Assembly: GCF_018320785.1 (NCBI RefSeq)
Contig: NC_054865.1
Location: 32,426,398-32,490,397 of the forward strand
Length of the DNA stretch: 64,000 nt
Direction: 5' to 3'
Origin: Cheilinus undulatus
Lineage: Eukaryota > Chordata > Actinopteri > Labriformes > Labridae
Position numbers and translations under genes: made by a program. The notes under the pieces are model-generated. The model saw only the letters and a program-made list of their open reading frames with translations, searched no databases and was not told the DNA's origin. Positions 26,291 through 60,679 of the stretch are shown in pieces; position 1 is the first letter of the stretch; each line of letters begins with the position of its first letter.

Positions 26291-29200
26291 TGAATGAACT
26301 AAAGAAAATGAGCTTTTTATTTGGAGGTGATCAAACTGTGATCACAGAAAACAATATCATCCTTGATATTTTCAGTGTGTATCAGGGATCAGGTGAGCTA
26401 ACATGCACAAATGACATCTTGACCACTCACAGATTAATGCAAACTAAAGGTGTCCAATCAATGAGCATGCATTCATGATCAATACACCTGACTGTTCCTC
26501 AGTCACTTTTTAATAATGAATCCAATGCAACGTTCAGAACAGAAACCTCAAGGGAGGAACGTTTGTGTGATCAAATGAACTTGTCAATCAGTCTGCTAAC
26601 ATTTCCTCCTGTAAAAATATAACAGGTAATCGCAGAAAAGACCAACAATAAAATAAATGCCACCACTGATGTACTCGACCTTTATAAATAAACAAATTAT
26701 CACTGAAAGTTATTATAAGGTAGTCGAATATTAATTGCTATAAATAAGATAGTATTTCATCTGTAGACGAGTGCATTCACTGATTCAACAGCAAGTGACA
26801 ACACATTAAAGGGATGAAAATAAATGCTTATTTTGTGTCCCAACAACTTTCAAGCCAGAGGCACTTGTGACCCTCTGCTGATAAATTGAATAGATAGATA
26901 GCCTTAATGTCTGACTGAGCCTTATTTTGGAGGGGCATGTGTCCACAGACAGAGAATAGATCTGTGTAATGATGAAAAATAAGTGTCTGTTGAGGCCTGA
27001 AGTAAAAACTAGAGCAAAGATTTAAAAACGGCTAAGAGTGAATGAGTAACTGTTGAGTTAATACTTATGGCTGCAATCATTTAGCTTGATTACACTACTT
27101 TGACTTCATCAGAAAGTGACCTTTGAAGACACTAAATAAAGCTGGTTATCATGATGGAGTTAAAACAACACTTAAGTGGTATATTGAATTAGGACTGATT
27201 GGCTTAAAAGTGTTCATCCTCCTCTCTTTTTCATGTTTAGTGCCGGAAATCACTGCTTTCCTGTTGTCTTAATGGCCTTAAACATTTACCTTCCTGCAGC
27301 TCTGATAGGATTCCTTTGTTTAATGGTGTCTTTTCCCATGGGAATGAACGCAGATCTGGAGTTCAGTGCTAAGTGAGAATTGTCCTGCATTCCCATGTAC
27401 TGTATAACAACAGAGGATTGGCAGAGGAGGGAGGAGGGTAGCGTATTACCTTGTGAGACGGTGTTTACTATGACAGTAATGCCACCAAGGCCTGCGTCCA
27501 TGGCATGGATGTGAGAACCAGAGCAGTGAAATGTTGACAAGGTTATAAAAGAACAAAACAGTCCTCTGTGAGTGAGAAAGAACAGGAAAGTCAGACATTT
27601 ATAAAGCATCAACAAATCAAGAGCGTGTGTTTTGAGAGATTTTTAGTTTTAAGGTCAGGGGTGGATAGAAATCACTGAATAATAGTTGAAGTCATAATGT
27701 ACTTCCTGTCTTCTGTTTGTTTGGGTTTGCCTGCTGTTTGGGTGAACAGCATGAATGAACCCAGTGCAGGTGAGCTTAAACTACTGTAATCCTGTTTCCT
27801 GTTAGCTGTTGGGAGGGTGGGGTAAAGGTGTTCGATGGACACTGGTTGTACTGGCTGTTTATCATAAACACAGCCTAGCCCAGAGAAGTCCATCTGCTTT
27901 GATTTTATTTAGTGATTCCCCCCAGGGGCCCAGAGCTGGAGCGAGAATAACAATACTTGAGCCCATCTGTTCATGTAGAACCAGCCCCGGCTAAATTACC
28001 ACACCCTACGAGCGGCTGGCATATGCTGTGGCATAAAGCTACAAGAGGGCATTGTGTGCCAGCTGTTCTGTTGACAAATACTTATCTGGCACTTCTGAAG
28101 TCAGCTTGCTAAGCTGGTTTCAAGTTTGACTAAAAACTAAACAGGGCAAAGCATGGACGGGGCATCCTGTAGGGGGATACATGTATAATACGTGTTGATT
28201 TATCCTGGCATATCGTTTCATTAGACAATATCTGGGGGATTTGGGTCACTAGATGTGGATTTAATCTGAACATATAGGCCAGATAGGAGACTTAAGAAAA
28301 CAAAGTGGTCAAAACAGACAATACTTACAGCAATTCTTCTAATCTTTGTCTAAGCCCGATAGTCTACGATCATATTGTTGTTGTATGTTTACAACTCTAA
28401 TCCTGTCAGCAGAGAATCAGATACTGAAAAACACAGAAAAATACACAGAGAAGCTGATTTTACAAGGTGTAACTGAAATATCCTTGGGAGTAAATTATGT
28501 GAAAGCAGTAACAATATTATCAATAATTAAAAAAACATACATTCTGCTCTGCAAACGCTAGCCCCAGTATAGAGGGCTGTCAAGGCCAGAAATTAAACAA
28601 TATTTCTCATTGTACTTTTGCTGCATAGCTTCTGTTTTCCTGAAACAGTTAAATAGTGATATTTCTTCTGCCAAAAAGGGAGAAAAATAATGAGCATACC
28701 TTTAAAAGCAATATGATTCATGTTAAAGGTCTGGCTACTCAGGCCTTTAAATGCAACCACTATCATTTTAAATGTGAGACAGTCCATAATCAAATAGAGG
28801 TTTTAACATCTTAAAAAGGCACTGTGGCTGTGCTGACTCTGTTTGCATGGTCATACTTTAGTAACATCCTCCCCTACCCAAAACAGTCCCTTTGTTTCAA
28901 TAATGTCAATAAGAGAATCCAGGAAAAAGTTCACAATTAATGCATGACATCTTGCTCAACAACCAGGGAGCCAGTATTTGAAAATGGGAAAATTAAGATA
29001 AAAGTGTCATAAGTAGTTTAAAATGAATTTGCAGTATTAGGGAATCACATTATGTGAAGGCAGAGTACAGAAAATTAGATGTATATGCCAAGAATTCACC
29101 CTCATGTTTAAAATTGATGGAAAGACTGCCTGTATTTCTTTTTTTTTTTTTTTTTTTTTTTCAGTTCAAAAAGTTACAGTGCCACTAGTAAAAATATACA

Positions 29201-29924
29201 GAAAGAATTAGGGCTGAAAAAGAAATTGAGATGCATTTTTTTTTTCTTGTGAGAAAATTTTCAGAATTCTTAAAAAAAAGTCAGAATTCTGAGATTAAAG
29301 TCAGGTGGGAATAAGATCTTTTTCTGCATTTGAAATAAAGTCAAGACAAGACAAGACAAGAAGTGGCACAGTATGTTAATGCTTTTACTAACTACAATGC
29401 TTCTACTCAAATACAAAAGTATTTGTAGTTAGTTACACTCCATCATGAGTACTGATCCATCCTGGAGCGTTATTCTACTGTGGCTGTCTTTTGTGTGAGT
29501 CTTTTTGAGTTTGAGCAGTTTTTCTTCAGTCCTGATTGTGTTGGTTCATGTTGTATCCTAAGTCTGTCTGCTGATAAGATTAAGCCTTTTCCTGTTCATT
29601 TTTGTTACTGGTGTTGGCTTGAGAGGGTTGTGGCTGTAGACAGTACATCTCTGATCTCCACTCTTACAGATTGTTCATCAAAGACACTGTACATCTCAGA
29701 AAGAAGGTGCCAGTATTTTCTGCTACAACATATTTCCTGTTTTAGATTTTCTTTTAATGAATTCAGCTTTATTCATGAACAAACTCTGGCAGTTCGATCA
29801 TGAGATAATCATGTAGAAAACATTACATACAAAGGGAAATTTCATTAATTTCATTAAAAAAGGTAAAGGTCTGATTTTAGCTTAAATTATGTATAGACCT
29901 ATTTTGAAGAAGTAACAATTACGC
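26291..29924. other. Non-coding desert DNA
   Basis: No gene is seen. A poly-T tract (~29139-29161) and a short (CAAGA)n run (~29341-29361) occur. A small GC-richer patch at ~27960-28110 could be regulatory. Confidence 0.45.
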
Positions 29925-30600
29925 TGACTTGCTTTAGCTTCATTTGCTTTAGCTAGCACAATTATAGCAATGCATAGCATAGCATAGCATATTATATGTA
30001 ACTGAGATTACTACATAAGCCAGTATAGCTAAATTAGCTTTAGCAATGTAAGCTTTAGCAAATGTAGCTACAGCTAACGTAGCTATGAAGATAACTTATC
30101 TGTGTAGTTTACATAGCAACATTGTGAGCCTAGCTCTAACAACATTAGCTATGTAGCTTTGTTATCTATAGCTAAGTAAGCTCTAGCAATTAGAACTTTA
30201 GCAAACATAGCTAGAGCTAATAATTGAGATTACATATGTAGCTTACATAGGTACATTAGCTACATGGCTCTATTATCTATGGCTAGGTTAGTTTTAGCAA
30301 TGCAAGCTTTAAAATGTAGCTTAAGCTAGCATAGCTATGTACATAATTTATCTGTCGCTTACATACTTTGTGAGCTTAGATTTTGCTACATTAGCTACGT
30401 AGCTATGTGAGCTACATAGTTGTTATCTATAGCCAAGTAAGCTTTAGCAATGTGAACTTGAGCATACATAGCTAGAGCTAATAACAGAGATAGTTTACAA
30501 ATCTGCTCTCCAAGCTTAGCTTCAGCTACATTAGCAAACATAGCTAAGTTATCTACATAGCTTACGCAGCTAACAGAAAAAAGTAAGCTACATTTGCTTT
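29925..30600. repeat. Degenerate array rich in TAGCTA/AGCT words
   Basis: About 675 bp in which AGCT and TAGC words recur every few bases. Larger blocks repeat imperfectly: GCTTTAGCAATGTAAGCTTT near 30040, relatives near 30180, 30290 and 30445, and TTATCTATAGC near 30168, 30280 and 30423. This gives units of roughly 110-150 bp. A pure CATAG run lies at ~29975-29992. There is no coding frame. Confidence 0.7.
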
Positions 30601-33600
30601 GTTAGAGTGTTTTTCCATGGGGGACAAGCTTTTTCCTGTAAGCCGACTGTTTATTTGGCTTTATTAAGCGTAATCAGGTTTAGAACTTTTAACATTTGGT
30701 ACCTTAACCCTTGACCTAACCAATATGGAAGTTTTATCCCATTTTATTTTGAAAGTTTTAGTGTGTATTTCTATTCATAGATTGATGGTGTCTCAGATGT
30801 TTCGTTGAGAATGACCTTTAGGAATGAAGGCTCTGCAGCCAGACTGTCTTGGTTGGTTTTGAGTTTGATCTTTATGGCTGTTTAATGATGGTTTTACACA
30901 CTATCTGTTGTCACTTCATATATTAATGCATTTTAACCCCTTAAAGCCTGTTGTATCATATTTGATACATACTTTTATGACACCTCTGTCTAATCAATAT
31001 GATCAATAAATTACTAAAAAAAAAAAAAAAAAAAAAAATTCTGAATACAATCTGATAAATGATAAAAATGCCCTCAAGTGGATTATCAGTTACTAAAAAC
31101 ACCTACTGTATCAAATGAAATACAAAAAATGTATATGTTAAATTTTATGGAAATTTAGATTTTTTTTAGATTTCAGTAGAAAGTGAAATAAAAATTTGAG
31201 TTCCAAAAAAAAGAGAATTTTCTGGCTATAATTTGTGCATTCAGACTTCATGGGTCTAGATAACTTTGCAGGCTGTATGTCATGGTTTTGCCTGGTAACA
31301 AACCAAACCTCACCTTGGGGACAGTAAAGCTGAAGAGAAAAAGTGGCTTAATTTACAAGAAATATATAGCATGTGTGAATGAAGAAGCATGGTGTGATAT
31401 AGAAGTAGCTACTTTCTAATTAGACTTTGATTAATGCCCACTTGGAAAAAAATTAATATTTATCAATTTAAGGGTGAAAGACATGGACAGCTGTTTCATC
31501 CTTATACTTACTCTCTTCTGTACTCACAGTTTTTCCGTCTCCCTCGCATCTCTGTTCTGTGGAAGACAAATACTGTAAAAGATGGTAAACAGCAAATTTC
31601 TCTAAACAACATACCCCTTAGCACAATTAATTCACTAGTAATGCTCATCGCTGTCCCAGTACAGCCATGAGGCATCTACACAATATCCATGGTTTGGGCA
31701 AAACAAGCTGTCACATCACTCAGAACATCACATGTACCCTTCAAAATGGGCTTTATTTAGTTAACATGTACAGGAACATCACTGACATTAATTTTCCACC
31801 CGTTACATATGTCGACTGTACAGATGCAACAGAAAATCAAAAATTCCTATCCTCCGTTCTGAGACTTCTCTCACAGAGAACAAGGCTCCAGTCAGTGACA
31901 AGCTTCAGCAGTGCAGAAAAATGTTCACCCACACAGGGAGGTCCCCCGTCAGGATCCCAGGGACAGTGGAAACCACCTCAGAGTAAAATGGGACGTGTAA
32001 TCTGAAACCACATTTATAAAACCCTCAAAAGTTTGTTTGGATCCACAACTTAATCCACAGTTAAATTGTGATGCAGGAACAGGATATATAACGCTGATGC
32101 CATCTTGTGCAATTTGTTCTATTATCCGATTTTCTGATATATATAAAAAATGACAAATATTCCTCAATCCATGACATGATCTTTACGCTTTAAGTAATCT
32201 TTGAATTTGATGTTTAATCAAGGATATATATAAATATGTATATATATATTTTTTCTCCTTTATATATGTGTGGTTACCCAAGGTCCCAAGCATTGTGCCT
32301 TACTCATCACCTGCCCCTTAACTCTACATTGTTAAACATGTCACCACTAACATTCAGTAGTTGCTGTGAAAGCATAAACTACAATAATTCACTTCATTAT
32401 ACAGTGAAAGAGGACAAGCAGTACCCATAGTCAGTATCAACCCTGATTCCTTCTCTCAAAAAGGGACGACACAAGAGTTTGTAATATGATTAGAATATAA
32501 TAAATAATAATATTGATCACAAATGGTTTATCTGGTGCGTGGCTAGAAACATCGCATGTCACATCTTCATGGAAGGCAGCGAGAGTCAATACTTGCCATG
32601 ATGGGCAGAGAGAAAAAGGCTTTGTAAACATAAAATATAATTTAGTCATCATCACAATTCTTACAAAAACACTGCATGTGAAACTCTTAACATCATACTG
32701 TCCTTTTGAAAGAAAACAGGCAGACTTTTCCAGTATTCACCTCATTGACCCTTTGAATGCATGGAGTGCTCCACCAACCAGCTCTACAACAGGAGCCATT
32801 GTACAAGTCTCCCTTCATGCATTTATCTGGCATCTATCCTGCATTAGCAATGCAGAGCGTTCTTTACAGCTACAGAAGAGAAGCACATTTGTATTCTGTA
32901 ACACAAAACTCTGATGTCTCCCAACCTACAAATTAGCACTCCCTGTGACTTCCAATGGGAGGAAAAAAAAGAGCAAAACCTAAATGTTTCCTGATAGGTC
33001 CACTTGGGGATAGAGCAAAAAGTGCAGCATTGGCCGAGCAAGTATGCGGTAAAATGTGAGACTTTTACAATGGCTACATCTGTTTCTGCAAAACATGTAC
33101 TCAATAGACATTTACACAGCGTGATGGGAAATATGCAAACCAGTTCACAAAGAGCAGAATACTCTGGTCTTGATGCAAATGCACAGTAGGTTGACATCTA
33201 TACTGTTGATGTAACTACCTGGCGAATTCTATGCTACTAAGAGATTTTACACAAGTTTCTTTTAACAATACACACATATTGGATGAGGATTTGTGCACTC
33301 CTTTACTTCCTTAATGTGGCGTTATGGAAAGCTCCTGTCTTTTACAGTGATTAAGAATAGCATGACTCCTCTTTTCTTAAGGTAAATGAGGTGGCCAAGG
33401 TCCTCCTACTAGCTTGTCTTGTTTTTGTTGAACATGTTTTGTTGACCGTGGCGATGCGAGTATACCCTCCCTCCAATCTTCTCCCCCATCTCTTCCTGAA
33501 CAGGGAGTGAACCTTCATAAGGCCTACCTTTGCTTCATCAGCCAACACCGATGCTCAGCTGTGAGACACAGGGAAGCTACATAGGACTATACATGAAAAA

Positions 33601-33757
33601 CACAACACTTTAACTGATGCACAGTGCAAATAGGCTCCCCCCACCTCTCGTCCATCTCTCCAACCTTCAGAGAAGAGCAGGCGTAGAGGAGAGCTGGAGT
33701 AAAGAGGGTTAAACTCCACACAGCACCCCTGCTGGCAGGCAGCCTTTCTTCTTTTAG
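30601..33757. other. Non-coding DNA, part possibly CYLD 3'UTR
   Basis: No gene is seen. 30930-31210 looks like a dispersed repeat, with a poly-A tract at ~31017-31039. The part nearest CYLD (about 32.2-33.75 kb) has little repeat content and could be an extended 3'UTR on the minus strand, but no sequence feature proves this. Confidence 0.35.
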
Positions 33758-33763
33758 TTTATT
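33758..33763 (-). terminator. Candidate CYLD polyadenylation signal
   Basis: AATAAA on the minus strand about 105 bp after the CYLD stop codon. Mammalian CYLD has longer 3'UTRs, so this may be only a proximal site. Its use is unproven. Confidence 0.35.
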
Positions 33764-33866
33764 TTTCATTTTTGGTCTTTCTGGGAATCTCCTGCCCTGG
33801 GAGAAGGGGAGGTGGCAGGGCTGAGGGACAGGAGTGGCAGGGTAAGGGGCTGGGGAGAGGAGGATT

Positions 33867-55748
<21,882 letters not shown>

Positions 55749-55802
55749 GGCTGCATGCTAGGCGGACGGTCCAACATCAAGGCAAGCTTGACCTCTGGTC
55801 TG
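55749..55802 (-). other. cyld: CYLD 5'UTR part of first coding exon, with a uORF overlapping the start
   Basis: The acceptor TGTTTCAG ends at 55803, leaving 54 bp of leader before the CYLD ATG. An upstream ATG at 55775-55777 opens a 10-codon uORF (MLDRPPSMQP). Its TGA stop at 55745-55747 overlaps the CYLD start codon as ATGA. An ATGA overlap of this kind can couple termination to reinitiation. Confidence 0.7.
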
Positions 55803-57121
55803 CTGAAACATAAACATATGGCCGCCATTCAAATATATTCAAAAGCAACAATTGACATATACTTTAGTTATGTGTTAAGAGTTACACCATTCTTTAAAAA
55901 ATGAAAAAGTCACAACATAGCCATCTTTAACTCAAAGAATGTAATATTTGGGTTGTTAAATAGTCAAAGTTTACTGTTGTTTAAGAAACAAACTGTTCCC
56001 ACAGGTTGAACCTAAATAAAAATCCAATCATGGAACGGGATTCATAAGGCCTAATTTGATAACAGGAATACTGTAACACTGAATACACTTTAAAATTAAT
56101 CTATTTTGTCAATGCAATTGCTTATCTCACCAATAAACACAGCTGGGTGTATGTTCTGTCTAAAAGCAGACTGCACCCTAAATAATAGGAGATAATTTCA
56201 TTACTTAGTTGTAAAAGGATTTAAGAGCCATACTGAAATTAGAAAGTGCATAGCATGACATAAAATTCTGTAAAACAATTTTGATTGCATTACGGTAGAT
56301 TTATCTCTCTACTGAATATTTACTAAAGGTTGTGTCTGAAAAGATACAGAAAAACAGACCATATTCTGCAAAGCAACTTGAAATCATTCAGGAATGTATT
56401 TTAATTTAATTTTATAACAACTCATATCCAGCGTGTTTGTTGTTGTCTCCCAGTCTCCCTTTATTCTGCCCAGTCATCCCTGTGCAGTCCCCCTGTTTCA
56501 AGCAAGACCTCATGGGGCATTACTCTTATTTACTAATTTGAATTTTCTATAAATAGATGCGGAGTAGGCAGTTGACTTATTCTGACAACCAGGGTTAGAA
56601 TCAGATACCAGACAATTGGATTTCCCCTGATGACACTTCAGATATGATGACCCCCCCCCCCCAGTACAGTCAACAGCACATTCACGCCACATCCGTCATT
56701 TGTTTCAACCACGACAGCATGACAATGGAGGCAGTAAGACAATATACATGTGGTTATTAATGATTTCGATAAAAGGTGTACCGTCTGTGTACAAACACAG
56801 TTGCGGCAATATTATGGAGGCTTTTACTTGCTAATAACAGCAGTAGTCTCAATGAGAACAGCGCTGCCCTGATGTTACGTTCATGTAGCCTGTTCTCTGT
56901 GCTAACTACCATATACATTATTACAGCTTTGTCTGCATCACTGTTGGCGACGTTATTACTCCTTTAAGCTACATTTCCCCCCGACAACCCCAACAGTAGT
57001 CTGTCATCACCGGGCAAAAACTGTCAAAGGCCCTTTAAGAGAGGGAAGTAGCTAACGTACCATCAGCTAAAATGAGCCAAATAGGCAAATACGTCCAATA
57101 TCACCGTCACACACACCTTAC

Positions 57122-57450
57122 CTTTGATATGCGCCACGTCAGTTACACACCACAGTTGACTGTCATTTTAAATATCCACCTCGAAAGGATACAGGCCCTG
57201 AATACAAGCTTAATTCCTCCTGTAATAACCTCTGATTAGCTAAAAGGCTAGCTAATGCTAGCGTCCAAACCTGCCAGTATCACGCTAAAGTTAGCTTAAC
57301 GCGCTGAACGATAGCAGCAGGCTGGCAGGGGACTGCCATCCTCTTCACTGCACTGTTAGTATTTACATAAATACTTTCTCCAATGAAAATACGTGAGGAA
57401 ATACAGAGTATCAGTACAATTGTGAGATATATTATTTACAGGAGACGACC
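57122..57450 (-). other. cyld: Probable noncoding first exon of CYLD (5' edge approximate)
   Basis: A strong donor CAAAG|GTAAGG at 57121-57122 lies just below a promoter-like block, as expected because mammalian CYLD also starts with noncoding exons. The exon includes a 7-codon uORF (MTVNCGV, 57143-57166). The transcription start is not visible directly, so the upper boundary is an estimate from the CCAAT boxes. Confidence 0.5.
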
Positions 57451-57459
57451 TCACTGAAG

Positions 57460-57545
57460 TTAATGTATGACGTAATAACCCTCCGCATTTGCTATTGGTC
57501 ACTCCCTGTGTTCTGAAGCGCTGATTGGCTGTTGATTGTGTTTGT
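57460..57545 (-). promoter_or_regulatory. CYLD promoter: two CCAAT boxes and a CRE-like site
   Basis: On the minus strand there are CCAAT boxes at 57494-57498 (in GACCAATAG) and 57524-57528 (in AGCCAATCAG), 30 bp apart, which is NF-Y-like spacing. A CRE-like TTACGTCA lies at 57468-57475. The surrounding 57.2-57.8 kb is richer in CpG than the rest of the window. It sits directly above the inferred first exon. Confidence 0.5.
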
Positions 57546-58279
57546 AACCAAGTCCCATCCCGTGGGGCTTTCCATGAATGGCAGATATCTACGGGCAGAA
57601 CACATAGTTAGGTTGAAGTGTAGCATTGAACAGATGACGGTATCACTGGTGAACTACAGGCAAGAGGGGAGTGCTAACCAAAGACAATTGACCCTTCGCT
57701 AAGCCCCTCCCCAAAACGGACACTATCCAATCCTAGGTTAGCAACCGTAACTATGCACGGAAGGCCTGACACGCTTTCACGAGACGCCATTGTACCGAAG
57801 CGGTGAGCTTACGAGGCCTCCAAATCTTTGCAGAAGGGGACGGAAAACCAAGCTGCTTTCTTGTTTTTTCATTTCGGTCACAAAACAGAAAAAACAAATG
57901 ACAACATTTTAAGAAAGAGGTCCATTTATAATTTTCACTTTTTTTCTCCATTGCAGTTATTTTGTTTTCTTGTTTTCATGACACCATTGAGGAAAAGGAA
58001 ATCAGATGACCTATACAACAGCCAAATAACACCCTCCAGAAAAAACAACAACAAACTATTACAACAAATAGCTGATTAGCAGTCACTTGTAGTCAGCTAC
58101 CACATTAAAACTCAGCATTTGAATAAAACTGGGGTCTACCGCCTTTTTCTTCTTAAGCTGAAGAACTCAACTGCAGCTGCTTTTCACTAAATAAAATCCA
58201 ACCATGGTGGTTTATGTGGAGAAGAGAAAGATAAACAACCACTGTGAATACTTCGGTGCCCTGCTCAAGTAGGAATATA
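57546..58279. other. Spacer upstream of the CYLD promoter
   Basis: No gene is recognised. A plus-strand GAAGCGGTGAGC near 57796-57807 looks like a splice donor in a relatively CpG-rich stretch. This would fit a divergent noncoding transcript, but there is no further support. Confidence 0.3.
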
Positions 58280-58282
58280 GTA

Positions 58283-58622
58283 TATTGGTTCCCAACCTGG
58301 GGTCAGGGACCCCCAAGGGGGGTGCCAGAGATCTTAGGGTTGGCGCAAGGCTTTGTCTGCCCTGAGGCTGTCAAAAATAGATTTGCAAATATTGATTGAA
58401 ACCCTGATAAAGCAGTTATTAAGTAGTTTATACAAAGGCCTTTTGATAAGAAAAGCATGCATAGGCCTATTAGGTGTTTTATCAGTGAAACAATTAAGTT
58501 TAAATTATGTTTATTTTTGATGGCAGTGTGTCACTTTTTCTTCTCTCTTGGGTCCTGGGGGGTGTTTTGTTAGGTACATATGGGGGGGGGGGGCACAGAA
58601 AAATGGTTGGGAAACACTCCTC
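58283..58622. mobile_element. hAT-type MITE between CYLD and NOD2
   Basis: The left end GGTTCCCAACCTGGGG and right end ATGGTTGGGAAACACTCC (inverted) are the familiar fish hAT MITE termini, about 340 bp apart. A long G tract lies near the right end. The target duplication is not clean. Confidence 0.55.
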
Positions 58623-60015
58623 TAGTCGTTGGATCAACTGAAGAAGTTAGGCTCATGGCTGCTGCTTCATGTTAATGTGTTCAAGCTGTCTGCAGTCCTC
58701 CAGGTTTCAGCTTCATTATACCCACCACCAATGATGAACTCATAATCCATTGATACCTTCATTTTCCTGCATAGTCGTCAGTACTTTTAATGTCACCAAA
58801 GGATATTGTGCATGTCTTGGTCAGTCTTGATCTCATGAATTTTTGCTGTCATAATAAGCCATGTGTTAGCTTATGTTAGGTATGCCTAATGCTAACGTAT
58901 CAACTCACACTCTGCCAACAAATGATAGCGTGACTGTAAATATCACAAGCGTGGGTGGACGTTTCTGTCTCCTCTGATATTTTTGAACACTTTTTACTAC
59001 AAATTTGATAGTATTTCCTCTAGGATACCTCCTACTTACCCAGTGGAAAACTCAGTAGCCTATCTAACATAGATGATGCAAAAGCTTGCCCGACATAGAA
59101 ACAGTAACAAAGGGGTGTGTGGCTTAGCAAGGGGTCAATTTGATTATTTATGAGTAAAAAATACCCTCTTAACACCAAAACCTGAAATTTCAACAAACAC
59201 TAACAGGACATGTTTTTTAATCTTCTTTTTGGTCATAACAATGAAATGAGCAGATCCAAATGAACAAAGATGAACACTTTTATTTATCACAGCACTTCAT
59301 TTTACAGACTTTAGCTCAATGTTTCAGCACTTATATTTTTATAGTTATTTTTATCTATTTTTGTAAAGTATGATGATATTATTATCTATGCTTCTAAGCT
59401 TGTTAAATTGCTGCCAAACTAAATTATAGTGTGTCTGGCATGAAATGACAATATTTATGTGACTGGTGTCTTGCTTTATTGCCATAACTTACATGCATTA
59501 AATGGTGGGTCTTATCTTAGACAGATATCATTAATGATATATTCACATATAGAAAGCATTTCAATATATCAGATGGTTGAAGTAGTGCTGTGCCCCCTCC
59601 TTGGTGAGAGGTATAATAAATAAATGTGGAACAATTCAAAATAGTACAACATTTTAACCTGAGCCATGTGACCAGATGTCAGTTAAATAAGTTGTGTTTG
59701 GTGGGTAAACAATTTTTGTCCTGCTGCTGTAAAAGCTGAATTTACCCAAATATAATGCATTTTACCTATCTTATCTCATCTTATCTTATCTTATCTCAGC
59801 TTTACTGTAGTAAATCTAATAGTCAGTTACAACATCAAGTTCTGAAATTATACACAAAAAGTAAAACTACCTTAAAAGTGTACTTTGTACTAACTGTATT
59901 AAAACCTAGATTGTTCTTAAGTGGTAACAGTAATAGTGATTGGTTGGTTGAGATTATGCTTTAACCAACAAAACCCACAAAAAAAACCAAGATGAGGAGA
60001 TAAGTGGATATACAT
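58623..60015. other. Non-coding spacer
   Basis: No gene is seen. A (TTATC)n run occurs at ~59768-59796. Confidence 0.5.
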
Positions 60016-60467
60016 TCATGTGCAGAAGTTTTAGGCATGTAGGATGCTAAGGATTCATCTCAGGCCAGGCGGGCCACAACCCAGGGCTGGGGGGACAGCC
60101 AAGGTCAAGCTGTCCAGGCCTTTTCAACCCTTTTTGATATACCTGGAGACCACTGGTGGTTTTCAGGCCCTCTAGACATCCACAGCGCAAGCAGGGGCTT
60201 ATGGCAACCTGCCCGAACAGCAGTCCTGGCCATGCCTACTCACCACATCCACCCTTCACTCCAACCCAAAGGTGTGGATTTTTTCAAGAAATTATTTTCC
60301 CATGCTCCTGGTAATAGGCAAGAACATCTAGAGCGAGACCAGGGTTGTGTCAGTCCTACGTCCTGCCTGATGTTGCCCTCAGGCGGCATACTCGCCAAAT
60401 CTACGCCTTACTGCAGCCTCAACCTTTGGCCCAAATATGCCTAAATCATATGCACAGTACTGAATAT
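60016..60467. mobile_element. Short inverted-repeat element downstream of NOD2
   Basis: The ends GTGCAGAAGTTTTAGGCAT and (minus strand) GTGCATATGATTTAGGCAT are imperfect inverted repeats about 450 bp apart, enclosing an unrelated GC-rich core. It is probably a mariner-like or Tc1-like non-autonomous element. It ends about 140 bp before the NOD2 stop codon and so may lie in the NOD2 3'UTR. Confidence 0.5.
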
Positions 60468-60606
60468 TTTGTCACTTTGAATGAACCCTTAAAAGCAGAA
60501 CCTTGATGTCCAAGAAATCATCAGATCACTGAAATCGCAGACAATAATAAATGGACACAGTCAGTGAAGCATTATGAAGTCCTTAGTCTTTTGCATGTAT
60601 ATGCAT

Positions 60607-60679
60607 TCAGAAGATCAGTCTTGGTTCACAACGTGTCATCTCCTCAACTTCCTCCGAGCTGAGGTCATTGTTTCTCAAC
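60607..60679 (-). CDS. nod2: NOD2 last exon
   Basis: The exon encodes WLRNNDLSSEEVEEMTRC and EPRLIF followed by TGA at 60607-60609. This corresponds to the human LRGNTFSLEEVDKLGC C-terminus. The acceptor is ATGCTGCAG. Confidence 0.92.

Noticed and set aside
31667..32005. 112-codon plus-strand ORF
   Set aside because: Translation shows no domain or signal. Composition is the same as flanking noncoding DNA.
32513..32914. 133-codon plus-strand ORF downstream of CYLD
   Set aside because: Antisense to a possible CYLD 3'UTR, with low-complexity unremarkable translation and no family resemblance.
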